DNA from: Hofstenia miamia
Lineage: Eukaryota; Xenacoelomorpha; Acoela
Length of the DNA stretch: 64,000 nt
NCBI GenBank assembly: GCA_004352715.1
Contig: SCFE01000018.1
Span: 1,815,614-1,879,613 of the forward strand
Direction: 5' to 3'
Position 1 is the stretch's first letter; each line of letters begins with the position of its first letter. Shown here one piece after another: positions 37,881 to 49,653 of the stretch. The translations under genes and the position numbers were made by a program. The notes under the pieces were generated by a model. That model ran no database searches. It was not told where the DNA came from and saw only the letters and a list, made by a program, of their open reading frames with translations.

Positions 37881-39060
37881 CTAAATTTTCCATGAATATC
37901 ATAACTTTACTAATGAGATCAAAAATGTATGGGTATTTTAGCTTGCTGAACTATTTCAGTTCAGTAAAGAATATTTTTTCAAATAGAGTCAATTTCATTT
38001 ATTGAGTTTTTTAGTCTATTAACACTAAACATTAGTTAACTTCGAATTGCAATTGAGTACAATAATAGCAGTCTACTTCTTAATTCTCAATTTTAAGATG
38101 ATATAAGACATAAAATCACACTTGCAAAATGCTATTAGGCAAATATTTTCTAGGTAAAGCTTAAATTGTATATTTACTAAGTAAACTTGTAAATTAGACA
38201 TTTTCATGCACTAAGTAAATATTACTAAGAAGTACTAATATATTTAGAGCTATTTAATGATTTATTAGGACTCAATTTGATGGAATATTAATTTTGCAGT
38301 TTGGTGATATATATATATATGTATTAGGGGTATTCTAAAATTTATTTTTTTTTGAAATTTAGTGCGGGGTGGTGGACAAATGGTATAAAAATAATATTTA
38401 TAATAAAATTTTTCACGATTTATTAAATTACTTCATGCTCTTTCTTCATTTAAATTTTACATTAGAAGGTTAAATAAGCAGCATAAAATGCGTCTGTTAT
38501 TGTTAAGAAAAATGTAGAGTTTAATTACTGGGTTACTTTAATATTTTTAGTGGTTTTCATAAGATAAAACCTTCATTTTCAAAATTTTCTGCTACCCATT
38601 AATGAAAAGTGCTCTAAAAAGAATAACATTTGCTGGCATGTGCATAAATACAACCTATTGAAAAAATATTTTAGGACTGCACCTGCCTTAAAAACCACTA
38701 AATTTCAAATTAGTCTAACAGTAGTATAAAAGCGAGCGAACGACAAATTGACCAATGACCCTGGCGGGCATTGCTAAGATGTAATTGTGTACTTTAGCCG
38801 TCTGTGTATCTCTGACGTCATTGGATTATATTCTCTTTTGTTGTAATATTTGTTGGCAAACACATTGGATTGCAGTCTATTGTATAAAATGTAATCAATT
38901 TTTCTATAAGCAATTTCCGAAAATTCCATGAGATTAGAATTGTTGTAATCTGTTGTTCAAAATGGAACAATTTTTCTATTCATATTACATAAATAATTTT
39001 TAAATACCATTGAAATTCTATATGCAAAAAAATCACGTTTTTTGGAATTATATTTTATTG

Positions 39061-39213
39061 CTAAATTTCTTCATTAAAAGTCATAATTAATAAGTATTTT
39101 CAAACAAAAATATTTTGTTTTATTTTACATGCTTGCTTTTTGTTAATGTATATGACTTGCTTATTTATGTGACTTAATTTAGTTTACATACTTGTTTTTT
39201 TATTAATATACAT
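39061..39213. repeat. left arm of an approximately 150-base inverted repeat
   Basis: Matches the reverse complement of 40087-40242 with modest divergence (shared words include ATAATTAATAAGTATTTTCA, GCTTTTTGTTAATGTAT and GACTTGCTTATTTATGTG). The arm and its inner flank also contain loosely repeated units of about 60 bases starting TTTACAT-x-x-TTG (near 39125, 39184 and 39244). Confidence 0.8.
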
Positions 39214-39315
39214 TTCTTTGTACACAAAACGGCATAATGGAAGTTTACATGGTTGTACTGTTTTTATATCTTGTTACATTTTGACATTTGAACAATGGAG
39301 ATATAGATAAAACCA

Positions 39316-39371
39316 CCCTAACCCTAACCCTAACCCTAAACCTAACCCTAACCCTAACCCTAACCCTAACC
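39316..39371. repeat. interstitial telomeric repeat (CCCTAA)n
   Basis: Fifty-six bases of CCCTAA, just over nine units, one of them altered (CCCTAAACCTAA). This is the C-strand of the TTAGGG telomere repeat used by most non-arthropod animals. It lies within lectin intron 1, between the arms of the inverted repeat. Confidence 0.95.
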
Positions 39372-40086
39372 ATTTCAAACTTTTTGGTAAGCTATTTTTA
39401 TAATTAAATCTCAGATATTGTTTTGATTCTTAAAGCTTTTTTGCAATACTATCTCTAGTTAGTTTTACAGTATTTCTTTTAAAACGTAACCAATTTTATT
39501 TTAATGAATTGCTGAGAATTTGCAGTCCGATGTTAAATTAATTATATACTTTATCATAAATAGAAACGTCGTTTGTTTGTTAATACACATTTTTAATTGA
39601 ATTTGTTTAAACTTTTAATTGTCATGTGTTTTATACTGTGATCTATCATTTCATTTGACTTGTTTATTAATCATTAATTTAGATGCTATCTGTCAAAATC
39701 ATGATGTGCCAATACAAATTGCGTTTGTTTACTACAGCATTCCCATCCCAACAATGATGATAAACTAACACAATAGACAAATTTAATAGTGCGATATATA
39801 TGGTCATTATAATGAAAGTGTAGAATAAATTACATTTTTGTCTTGTCTTAAGCACGTATGTGGGTTTTACCACGTATGTTTATTAAATATTAGAATTTAC
39901 GAGTTTTTGAATCAACTAGTTTTTGGATTTTTCCGAAAAATTATTTTGCTTTATTACTGAAATAAGGCATTACGCCTTTAACGAGTATTATTATCTCTCT
40001 GATTCAAACATTTGTTATTAAATTTTACCGAATAAAAGAAGTAATTAAAGTAAACATGTAAACCAAATTAATTTGGTATTTCCAAT

Positions 40087-40242
40087 GTCATGTATGTTAA
40101 TAAAAAAAACAATTATGTAAACTAAATTTAGCCACATAAATAAGCAAGTCACATACATTAACAAAAAGCAAGTATGTAAAATATAACAAAATATTTTTGT
40201 TTGAAAATACTTATTAATTATGATATTTACTGAAGACATTTA
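40087..40242. repeat. right arm of the inverted repeat
   Basis: Reverse-complement match to 39061-39213. The arms are separated by about 870 bases that include the telomeric tract. Confidence 0.8.
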
Positions 40243-40881
40243 GAAATTAAAGAAGCAACGTTATTTGTACGAGGGAAATTATTGAATATTGTTTTCTGCA
40301 ACATTGAATTGACAGGAGTTGATGGCTTCAACAGAGGTATTGATCTTGCATCAATGTTGTCTCACTAGAGTATGTTTAGAAAGCTTGACTTAATAAAAAA
40401 ACACATTAATTCTAAGTTTCACAGGCTTTTAAAAGATTTAGATAAACCCGTGGTTTGCACTTGCAAATTTGGCGAACCATAGCCCCGCAACGTTTAGTAA
40501 TTAATCATATTTTGCTCACGTAATAATTTTCCACTTTTTTAGAGTCTTTTTATAAAATGGCCTTAGTATTTGATACATTTTAACTAAAATATTTTCAATA
40601 TAACTTAGTTACAGAATACCTAAACTAGTACTTTAAAGTTCTGCATCAAGGATGCCGGGCGAGGGGAATTACCCAACAGGGAGGGCCATGTTCACATGTT
40701 TCTCCTCTTAGTCACTTCTCTTGAATTTAGCTGGCAACAAATTTGCTCAAATATGCTTGATTTGAGAAAGGTTCTGATCAAAGTGATGATCAAATTAAGT
40801 TTATTCAATTGTTCACCAGCTAACTTTTATTTAAGAGTAGGGAGAAAATATGTTACAGAATCGTTTAAAGAACGCACTTAC

Positions 40882-41045
40882 TGCACAGGCTTTGCTTTAG
40901 GATAATTGTAAAATACTAAGTAAAGATCATTTCCTCCAAGCTCTTGGTTAAAGAAGTGTGTTGGATACATGCATGATGTTCTACTGTCCCACTTTCCATA
41001 GCATGTGGTAAGAAACAGCGCACATATGATCAAATTTGCAAGCAT
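40882..41045 (-). CDS. secreted bulb-type lectin, exon 1 (start, signal peptide)
   Basis: ATG at 41045 opens 54 codons plus two bases, ending at GTGCA/GTAAGTGC, a perfect donor. The first 17 residues (MLANLIICALFLTTCYG) form a classic signal peptide with hydrophobic core and small residues before the cut. The mature chain then begins KWDSRTSCMYPTHFFNQELG and GNDLYLVFYNYPKAKP. Joined to exons 2 and 3 the protein is 166 residues, right for a single bulb-type lectin domain. An AG directly before the ATG (TATTTTTAG) suggests a possible 5' untranslated intron. This start is preferred because it gives the signal peptide and phase match. Confidence 0.8.
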
Positions 41046-42359
41046 CTAAAAATACAAAACTTTGAAAAATGTTATTATATTGATTTTTAAATTTGATAAA
41101 ATCAAATTATTTGATTGGATATTAAAAAATTTTTAAGAAAATTGTAGAGTAAGTGATCATTTAAGCATTGGCATTGTCAGAAATAGAATTTGTGGTAGGC
41201 GTGTAAAAAGGCCAAATACTAAGGGTAGGTAAACCATTTTATCGGTTACGTGTAAATAAGCAAAGTAGAACTATTTTATCATTTAAAATTGGATGACTAT
41301 TTCTTAAGTCCCATGAACATAGATATTTATAAGAATGATTGCAAGAATTTACTATGAACAAGACTCATTCATTGGGCTCGTGGAACCAAGAATTTTTTTT
41401 CTAACTTTAACGACACATGAATTATGTTTATTTGAATTAGTTTAGAATTTGAAGGACCTTAGAGAGATTCAAATTAGAAAATTATTATAGTTTAATAGAG
41501 GGTTGACTCTGTAGAATTTCTTTTGGCGAGTAGGTCGCTCTTTAACCAAACGGACCCATGTCTATGCTATTGTCATTTTATCATTTTAAATAGGTTTTTG
41601 GAGAGAAATTCAAATCTAACGGTGTATATATAGTCAAAAATGTATGTGCAAAATATATCGATTTGATTTCCTGATTTGAGCAAAAAAAATTATAATTGAT
41701 TAATCCTTTCTGTCTAACTCAATTTTCATAAAAATATGAAGGAAAAAAATTGCATCACTTTAAAGAAAATGATCATGCAAGTCTATAAACTCAAAAACAC
41801 GCTTCTACTAAAAATCGCATGTGTTTATGAAGAGAATCATGAATCATGTATGATATGGCATATTGTGAAAGGGCTAAATGCGTATGAAAATAATGTAAAC
41901 TTCAATTTCAGTTCTTCTTGGAACATATCCTTTTCAGCGAGAATCTAATAATCTACTTGCCTGATTAGGAACTGTCTAATTCAAGTTGACACAAATCGTT
42001 GTGTCGTTAATTAAGGAAAACAATTTATTAAGTTTTAAATGCGAATTTCTCTCACCTTGATGCTAATGAAGTTTGAAATGAAAGACAATTAAGATTCCTT
42101 TTCTTAAATAGCAATTTATTGTAACAAATGCTAGTTAATCAAACATTGACTTTTGATTAAACTTTGAACTAACTTCAATTTAACTAATGTTTGATAAAAG
42201 CTTTTATTAAAAAAATTCAAAAACAGTTGTGCGAGAAATGATACTTTCTCATATGATACAATAGACCAATTTGAGTTTATTCTTAAATTGATGTGCATAT
42301 GAAACAACCTGCGTCTCTATCACTAACTGATGATATGCAATCAATCGTGTAATTCTGGT

Positions 42360-42363
<4 letters not shown>
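41046..42363. other. noncoding stretch upstream of the lectin gene
   Basis: The lectin promoter should lie in or near the first few hundred bases, but no distinctive promoter motif can be singled out in this AT-rich sequence. The forward frame at 41736-41948 has no supporting signal. Confidence 0.45.
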
Positions 42364-42422
<59 letters not shown>

Positions 42423-42536
42423 NNNNNNNNNNNNNNNNNNNNNNNNNNNNNNNNNNNNNNNNNNNNNNNNNNNNNNNNNNNNNNNNNNNNNNNNNNNNNN
42501 NNNNNNNNNNTATATATATATATATATATATATATG
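42364..42536. repeat. (TA)n microsatellite with an 88-base assembly gap
   Basis: TA runs flank Ns at 42423-42510. Confidence 0.95.
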
Positions 42537-44230
42537 TATTTTTCAAAAAAAGCATTTGAAAAAAAATTGACCCAAATCCAACAATTCATTTTTAGTTTCA
42601 AAATGAGCAAAACACTAAGAGCAAAACACTTTTGTTGCCCAAATTTTCTTGTTTTGTTATAATAATTTTTTAGCAGATTAATACTCATATATTTCTTGTG
42701 CTTATTCTCACTCCCGTTGAAAACACAATATTAAATTTAATGTAATTTACACGATCTATTTGAATAATATAGGAAGTGATCCGACCCATGTGTCAACCAG
42801 GAATGGTTAGAATTCTGATACCGCTTTAAGTCATCCTTTTAGACATAATGGGATGGAGTTTACATTAATCATGCAAAATCTTAAATTGGAATGGATTGTC
42901 TTTCGGCAAACATTGCAATTTTGTGCCAATAAAATGAAAACACATTAGGATAATAATTTCGGCATACATTTGTACGCGATCAATTTAAAATTGATTTTCG
43001 TAAGCACATCAATAATTATATTATTTTAAACCTTAATATTTTTACTGTATCACAAATTACAAGAATTAGTGATTTACACATTTAGCTCTGAATATACATA
43101 TCAAATTACAATAGAATTTAGTTATTAGGTTTTGTTAAGTTTCATTACTTGTTGTACCATGAAAATTCAACATTTTCACAAGGTAATATTGTTATATCCA
43201 AGTTAGAACCTTCGAGTTTACTTTTTTAGGTTCGAGTCGAGTTCAAGTCGAGTTACGAATATATTTAGGCAAATTTTTCTCGTTAGGCTAACTTGTGCTA
43301 CCCTATATCGATGTATGACAGAAAGACAATATGGTAAAATAAATGAAAAAATAGGCCTGCGATAAATATTGAAAGATCTTTGGATTCTACGACACTACAG
43401 GCAAAAGTTAAAGAAAATTAATGAAATTTAAACTAATATCCAGTTAGTTTCGAAATGTAGTTTGTCGGCCTGGAATTTCAAGTACTCACAGGGCCTTAAT
43501 CCAAGTGTACGTAAGTAATGGACATTCTTATTGGCATTCAGTATATACATTTATATTTGTAGTTGAATACCTAACTTCACAAATTTGTCTTTGTTGTCTG
43601 ATAGCGTATGACCTCTACAATTTTAATTGTAGCTTTATTGGTGCAAGTGTAACATTCGCTTGTTTGTAGACGTTCTTTATCCACTAACATAAAGAACTTT
43701 TTACATATGTGCTTATTTGATATTTTCAATTTGGTCTTTTATTCGCAACTGTAAGATTGATACAGTTTATCAATAAAGAATCAAAGGCTTTTTCATTATT
43801 GAATGCCAATGTACATAAATCTATTGAATAGTTAATATATATTCACATAATCCCTCAATAAGTAAAGAAAAGTAAATATTCTTAACCTTTTAATGGAAAA
43901 AGCCTTTTCACTTTTTAGTATCATTTCTGATAAATTCGACTAGTGCGTTTTCAGGTACAAGCAGGTTAGTCCATAGGCAGCCTGAGCAAAGTTGTTCCTC
44001 AGTCTTTTGTCTGGCTCATAACTTTATATATATATATATATATATATATACTAGAAATATGTATTTGACCATCTTGCTATTTTGAATTAATAATGAAGAT
44101 TCATTGGATAGAGTGTGCGTAAGATTACAACTAAGTGTTACTTAAATTAAGAAGGGGAAATCTGTATGTTTAATACCATAAAATATGTAAAATAACAATT
44201 GGCTATTAATTTTGAATCAAAATTAAAAAA
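42537..44230. other. noncoding stretch
   Basis: No gene or repeat pair is supported. A short (TA)n run lies at 44024-44051. Confidence 0.5.
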
Positions 44231-44780
44231 CGTGTATTGGAAAAATGTATTCGGCCACCTGAAAACAAAATTTAACAAATGAGCAAATCCAAAAAAAAAT
44301 AAATTCAAAACAGGATACATAAATTAATAAGTGACGCAACATAAGCACTAAGCAAAAAAAATCGATCTATCAATATTTTGTAGGGTAGTCCTTTGAGTGA
44401 ATACCAGCTTCAAGGCGATCGGGGATTGAAGCAAAGTCTTTTAATAAAGCTGTTGGGAATTGCATAAAATTCTTTCTTTACTGCGCTCTACAGTTCGTCT
44501 TCAGTGTGAACAGTATGCTGTCCAATCCGATTTTCGATAATGTTATGCTCTAGAGAATGACTATGAAATTCAGCAAAAATAGCAATCCCATTATGCTGGA
44601 AGAGGTTTTTCATTTTTTTTGAGGTATGGCATGGAGCACCATCCTGCTGACATATTCAATCACTTGTAAGGAGTGGCAAGAATTCTTTTTCTACAATCCA
44701 AGCATTAGTGATTTGAACAATCTTTCGAATGTCACACTTCCATATTGCACCCCATACCATGACAGACTTCCCACCATGCT

Positions 44781-44996
44781 TCATGGTCCCCGAGAAAATT
44801 GAGGCAAACATCTGAACTTCTGCCCAGTTGGTCTCTTTATCAACATTTCTTGTGATAAGTATAGTTCAAATCTTGACTCAACTGAAAGTACAACATTAGA
44901 CCAATGTTCAGATGAATTGTCTCTCAGTAAATTGGCCCATCTCAGCCTATCTTGAAAATAGGAATATGGGTGCATGCAAGTAACAAAACTGAGCAT
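44781..44996 (-). pseudogene. Tc1 transposase fragment, first-aspartate region, copy 1
   Basis: The reverse frame includes DRLRWANLLRDNSSEHWSNV and VESRFELYLSQEML, aligned to the W-S-x-V-x-F-S-D-E-S-x-F block of Tc1 transposases. The catalytic aspartate is replaced (SVESRFEL rather than SDESRF). It continues downstream, in other frames, into MVWGAIW and QQDGAPCHTSK. Confidence 0.65.
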
Positions 44997-45178
44997 GTTG
45001 CTATTTTTAATGTCACAAGCATCATTGGAAATAGTTTTTGTTTAAGAAAATAGTCTTTGTAATCCAAGGATTCCGAATAAGTTAGACGACCTTGTCTAAG
45101 TTAATTATAATAAAAAAACAATTCTGTCAAATTCGCTGGAATAAGAATGAATACATTTAATGAATTTCAGGAAATTTT

Positions 45179-45529
45179 TTAATAGTTGAAAACATTATAA
45201 ATTTTTTTGACGTAAATATGCAACAATTTATATGTGCACCTGAATTCGATGTAGACTCTCCTTATCAACATTCTTTTTGATGAGCATAACTCAAATCTTG
45301 ACTTATCTGAAAATAGAACATTAGACCAAACGAATTGTCTCTCATCAAGTTCGCCCACCTCAGCCGTCGTAATCTTTGCTTTGAGGTTAAGAATGACTTT
45401 CTGAAAGTCCCAATTGAGTATTTCTTCAGAATGTTTCGCACAGTTTTTGCCGTCATGGGTTACCATCAGTCCATTCCTAGCGAAGTTCCTCTGAAGTCTT
45501 CCTGGGATTTCGCTTTGAAAGGCACGCAA
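45179..45529 (-). pseudogene. Tc1 transposase fragment, first-aspartate region, copy 2
   Basis: A 116-codon reverse frame with QFVWSNVLFSDKSRFELCSS keeps the catalytic aspartate block. It is preceded by the end of the DNA-binding region (GRLQRNFARNGLMVTHDGK). It overlaps in content with 44781-44996, showing the duplication. Confidence 0.65.
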
Positions 45530-45676
45530 TAGTTGATTGGGAAGTTTTGGAGGTATTCTTTGGTCTTCTAAACTTTGGCTTTCTGTTACACCAAATCTAT
45601 TTAAAAAAATTCTTGGCGTCTATTTTTGAATTTTTTTTATCAAATTATGGGTGGCCAAATTCTTTTTCCAGCACTG

Positions 45677-47648
45677 TTTTTCAGCCTACCAATTTTGACA
45701 AAATCTAATCTAAGCTAAAAATTAATTTACAATGTAATTATTTACTTGCAGACTGTGCTATATCTACTACAACGATTATATATAACGGGTTGGTAAATCA
45801 TGAAGTACTTACCAAGCCACTATTAAAAAAAATCATTAATTAAACTATATGCGCCATTAATATTATGTGGAGTGAATATCATCAGCTTTTGATAACATAG
45901 TGCAGGAAACTCTCAATTATTGATATAAATAAAAAGTTTATTAGTATAATACATATCACATACGAAAATTCATTGATATCATAAACAAAAGTTTGTTAGG
46001 AGATTCTGTAAATATATCAAAGTCGTTCTTTGCATTTTCTTGCAAAGGACATCATTTTCTGCATCTGAAAAAACCTAAGTGTCCAGTTGCCCTTTTTATG
46101 CAATTTTTTGTGAGATATTTTCCCTAGTTGGTTCTAAATTATATAATTAAGTTATAGAAAAATTTACTGATTTGTAAAAGTGATAGTTGCATAATAGTAT
46201 TCAGGTTTATCACTGTTAAAATATATATACATGTACATGTAGTAATTTGGGGCGAATTGGTTGGTGTGCATGAGAAATTGTAGTCAATTTTTCTAAAGAA
46301 TGGAGGGAACCAATTAATTCCTCTATAGAATAATTAGCATATCCTAGAGGCATCACATCACAAAATGGAATGTAATTTCATGCAATGAAATACAATTACA
46401 CGTTGTTTTTACAGTATCTGGTTGAGGTAAATGAGGAGGGGATACGTTACTTTCCTCTACATGTAGCAGCTCATCAAAAAAGTATAAGACATACAAAAAT
46501 CTGAACCAATAATCGGACAGAAAAATTTACAATGCTATGAAATCCAGTCAATTAACGGTGAAGCAACCCATAACTTGAACAGAAGGAGTATAGAATGTTG
46601 CTGTTCTTAAAAAGGAGCCTGGAATTTCAAAATCGTCAAACGTTTTTGACATCACTACTACTGGCACTTACAGTCTTTTTAGCAGAATTTCTCTTGCTGC
46701 TGTAATATTTGTGTATTCAGATTTTTTTTTCCAATGATGGTAAAAATGAATGAATGTTTGACAAGGTTGAATATCGTCTGTCTGACATTGCTAAATTTGA
46801 AAATGTCGAGAGATATTATTGTTGAAGGATGTTAATGGGATTCAGTTTCACATCGTGTACCTGGTAGTTGCATATTGTCTATTTGAAGCACTGAACTTGT
46901 TAAAGCCTGGTGTCATCACTTTTCTAGTTTATTTCTTTTGTGATTTCCAAACGATTCGAAATATTTTACATCAAGCAAATTCGCCCCAAAATATTTAATT
47001 TTATAAGCATTTTTCGTAAAAATTATTCTATGTAGGCAAAACCCGTCTTGACAGGTTATTTTGCATTTCTTTGAAGAAATCTAAGTTACAATATAATTTT
47101 GCCTCTATTCGCGTTATTATCTGTACCTGCTTAGGAAAAATGTAAACAAAAGCAAACAAATTTAAATGGATTTTTTCATTCGATTTTGCAGTGCTCCAGA
47201 TTAGTAAATCAAGTTTAGCTTACATTACCATAAAGTAATCTTTATTTCCCACAAGATTTTGTGTGAAGGAAATAAATGCAGCCAAAACAACATGTTTTTA
47301 AATTATTCATTAAAAGAGAAAAGAAGTATACTTTAGTGTATCTTTTTAGTATTCATTTGTTCCGAGTTTGCCAAATCCCTAACATTTTCTCCCTGTAATT
47401 GTCTGATTTTACAATTTTACATATTTTATATTGCATGAGCGCTTTATATTAATTATATTAACTTATCAAAAAAGTGGTTACAAATTATATTGAATGCGGT
47501 TTACGGCATTAATGCTTGTTTCAATATAAGAAAGTCTAATGGTTTGGAACAGAAAAGATATTTATGTATCTTGCATATTGTGGGAAAAGATATTAATGTT
47601 ATTGCAAAGAATAATAAATGATTTTGTATAACAAAGAATTTTTGCATT
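45677..47648. other. noncoding stretch upstream of the two-exon gene
   Basis: No coding or repeat feature is supported. The promoter of the gene starting at 47649 should lie near the right end, where TATA-like words are too common to be informative. Confidence 0.45.
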
Positions 47649-48332
47649 ATGCTAAAGTCCGTTTCTGGAGATAACCGACCCGTTAATTTTGATAGGAAGT
47701 ATATCATTGATCGCTATATTCTGAAATGCTTGAAAGAAATATGTTACAAAGCAGAAAACCTGAATTTGATTGATTTAGAAAATGTTGTTAGCATTTACAA
47801 AATTCTCAGAAAATCGGAATTCAATAGAAATTTCCTTAAACAAATTTTTGATCAACGAATAGCATCAAAGAACTTTAATGATTCCTTGCAAAGCTCACTT
47901 TTGTTTTACTCACTGCGAAAATTTTTAATTGCTGGTGAATACAACAAATGTTCGGAAATTTGGGAGTTTCGCTCTGTTCTAAACATATTGGGATTCAACC
48001 CTAAGGGAGGACTATCGCTCCGAGAATTCAAAAATCGTTTAATGCTCAGAGGCGATGTCATATGCACTCATTTACGTCATGTAATTTTGTTAAATACGCA
48101 TTCTAAAGGGTTTATAAGTCTGAATCTTTTGAATCTGATTAATAGATTAGAATTTGATGAAGGAATTGAATATAATTCACCGGATTTGACCATTCATCAT
48201 AATAAGTTGAGAAAATCACCAAGACTATGGAACATTCATTCAAGTTTTTACTCTAGGAATCCCAAACTTCTACGAAATAACATATGTAGAAGAAGTTTTT
48301 CAAAGAGCTATTCTAAAGCACCGATAGTAAAG
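47649..48332 (+). CDS. unrecognised 712-residue protein, exon 1
   Basis: ATG at 47649 opens 228 codons ending at GTAAAG/GTAAGAGT, a perfect phase-0 donor. Reading on would give only four more residues before a stop. The exon is mostly helical and basic, for example RYILKCLKEICYKAENLNLI and FNPKGGLSLREFKNRLMLRG, and ends in an arginine/serine-rich part (NNICRRSFSKSYSK). No signal peptide or membrane segment is seen, so a nuclear or cytoplasmic protein is likely. I recognise no family. Codon use and length argue strongly for a real gene. Confidence 0.75.
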
Positions 48333-49653
48333 GTAAGAGTAAATTAACATTTATCAACATAAAATATTCACTATTCTATTATTATGTCAATGAGAAACTG
48401 GGTGAATCGATTCAAAATACCAGCAATGAGTATTTCAATTTTAAAAACTCCTGGCTAGAACAGATAAGTAAGAAACCAAAATACATGTTGTCTGAACTTA
48501 TTGCAATTGTCCCAACATTGAGTTGCGCCTAGGAGGCTTAAAGGGATGAATTAGTACAACTTTAAGTAAATCGGTGCTTTTTAAGAATTGCTTCAAAAAA
48601 GCTTAATTGCACTATAATACCTGCAACAACAGCCTCTACACATAATAGGGATTGAGGATCTTTCACTAGCACTATCTAAAAGAATATCATCTCAACCATA
48701 TTTAATGAGTCAAGGGACAATTCCAATTTTACAGATCATTACTACATTCACAAATGCCTAAATATCAGTACAGTAAAATATACCATCCTGTTTTTGAAAG
48801 TATTGAGAAAACATCGTATGACAAGTTCTAGGAATCCCAAATGAAATGCCTTTTTTATTCCATTGTAACAGTTTACAGTTTCAACTGTGATATATAACTT
48901 CAGGTACATATTCTGTGGCAAAATCTTGTATTAAAGATATACTAAGTAATTTTTAATATGCGTTCAGAAGAACGGGATTTGATTTGATTTAATACTTTTA
49001 AGTTTTATATATATATATATAGCTCAAGTAAAACAAAGTGGCCACTTCAAAATTTGAGGATTTTCTCTAAAGTTACTAGATGGCACTGGTACAATTAATT
49101 CTTCAAAATATTGCCAAATACTTGAGGAATTTTTTACATACGCAACCTGCTTATATCCCGATTCATTGATCTTAGAAAAAATGGAGCAACCTCATACCTC
49201 AAAATCGACAAAATAATTTTTTACTAATTATTATTCAAGTTATGGAATGGCCACCAAATTCACCAGACCTAGTACCCATAGAGAACGTGTGCTAGACTCT
49301 GAGGGATTTTGTTGGGAAAAAATCCCACTAGAATTAGAAAGTTACATCCTTGAATTGCAGCACCAATAACTCAATAAATTAGAGTTCATTTAATGGATTC
49401 AGCTCCAAGGGGTTTATCTGCGTGTCACGCTTTGCATGGAAAGCATGTCAAATAACTTTTCCACCAGGTTAAAAGCTGAGACAATTATATTTTCAAAGAT
49501 ATTTTATAAGCCTTTATTTGTCTTTCGTTTGTTATCACAAATGTGTTTATTATATGGACCTTTTATTTACTTGAGCTATATATACATATATTCTTTTTTC
49601 CTCTTGTCTTTTGAATGCGGCCTCCTTTTGAAGTTTTAGTTCAAATATTTTAG
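48333..49653 (+). other. intron of the two-exon gene
   Basis: 1321 bases, GTAAGA to TTTTAG, phase 0. It carries the Tc1-type deletion derivative at 49022-49576. Confidence 0.75.
49022..49576 (+). mobile_element. Tc1-like internally deleted element in the intron
   Basis: The ends are inverted copies of GCTCAAGTAAA, extended imperfectly to about 24 bases ending in GGCCA or GGTCCA, flanked by TA on both sides. The plus strand retains WPPNSPDLVPIENVC, the glutamate block of Tc1 transposase (normally ending W), followed by stops. At 555 bases it lacks most of the transposase. Confidence 0.8.

Larger units (their letters stand above)
37881..40881 (-). other. lectin intron 1
   Basis: About 3.0 kb between GTAAGT (40881-40876) and TTTAG (near 37881). 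It contains the interstitial telomere tract and the inverted-repeat pair listed separately. No coding frame is supported inside. Confidence 0.7.
44231..45676 (-). mobile_element. rearranged Tc1-like transposon
   Basis: The right end, read inward, is CAGTGCTGGAAAAAGAATTT then GGCCACC. The left end reads GTGTATTGGAAAAATGTATT then CGGCCACC, an imperfect terminal inverted repeat of about 27 bases with the Tc1 CAGTG start. On the reverse strand, transposase pieces include SDKSRFEL (first aspartate block), MVWGAIWKCDI, ICQQDGAPCHTSKKM (second aspartate block) and LEHNIIENRIGQH (glutamate block, normally SPDLNPIEN). The segment around the first aspartate occurs twice (44823-44955 and 45249-45375), so the element carries an internal duplication or two overlapping copies. 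Stops and frameshifts make it inactive. Confidence 0.8.

Noticed and set aside
43225-43265. Repeated GGTTCGAGTC words resembling a tRNA T-arm
   Set aside because: No acceptor stem, anticodon arm or D-arm can be paired around it. No tRNA was found anywhere in the window.
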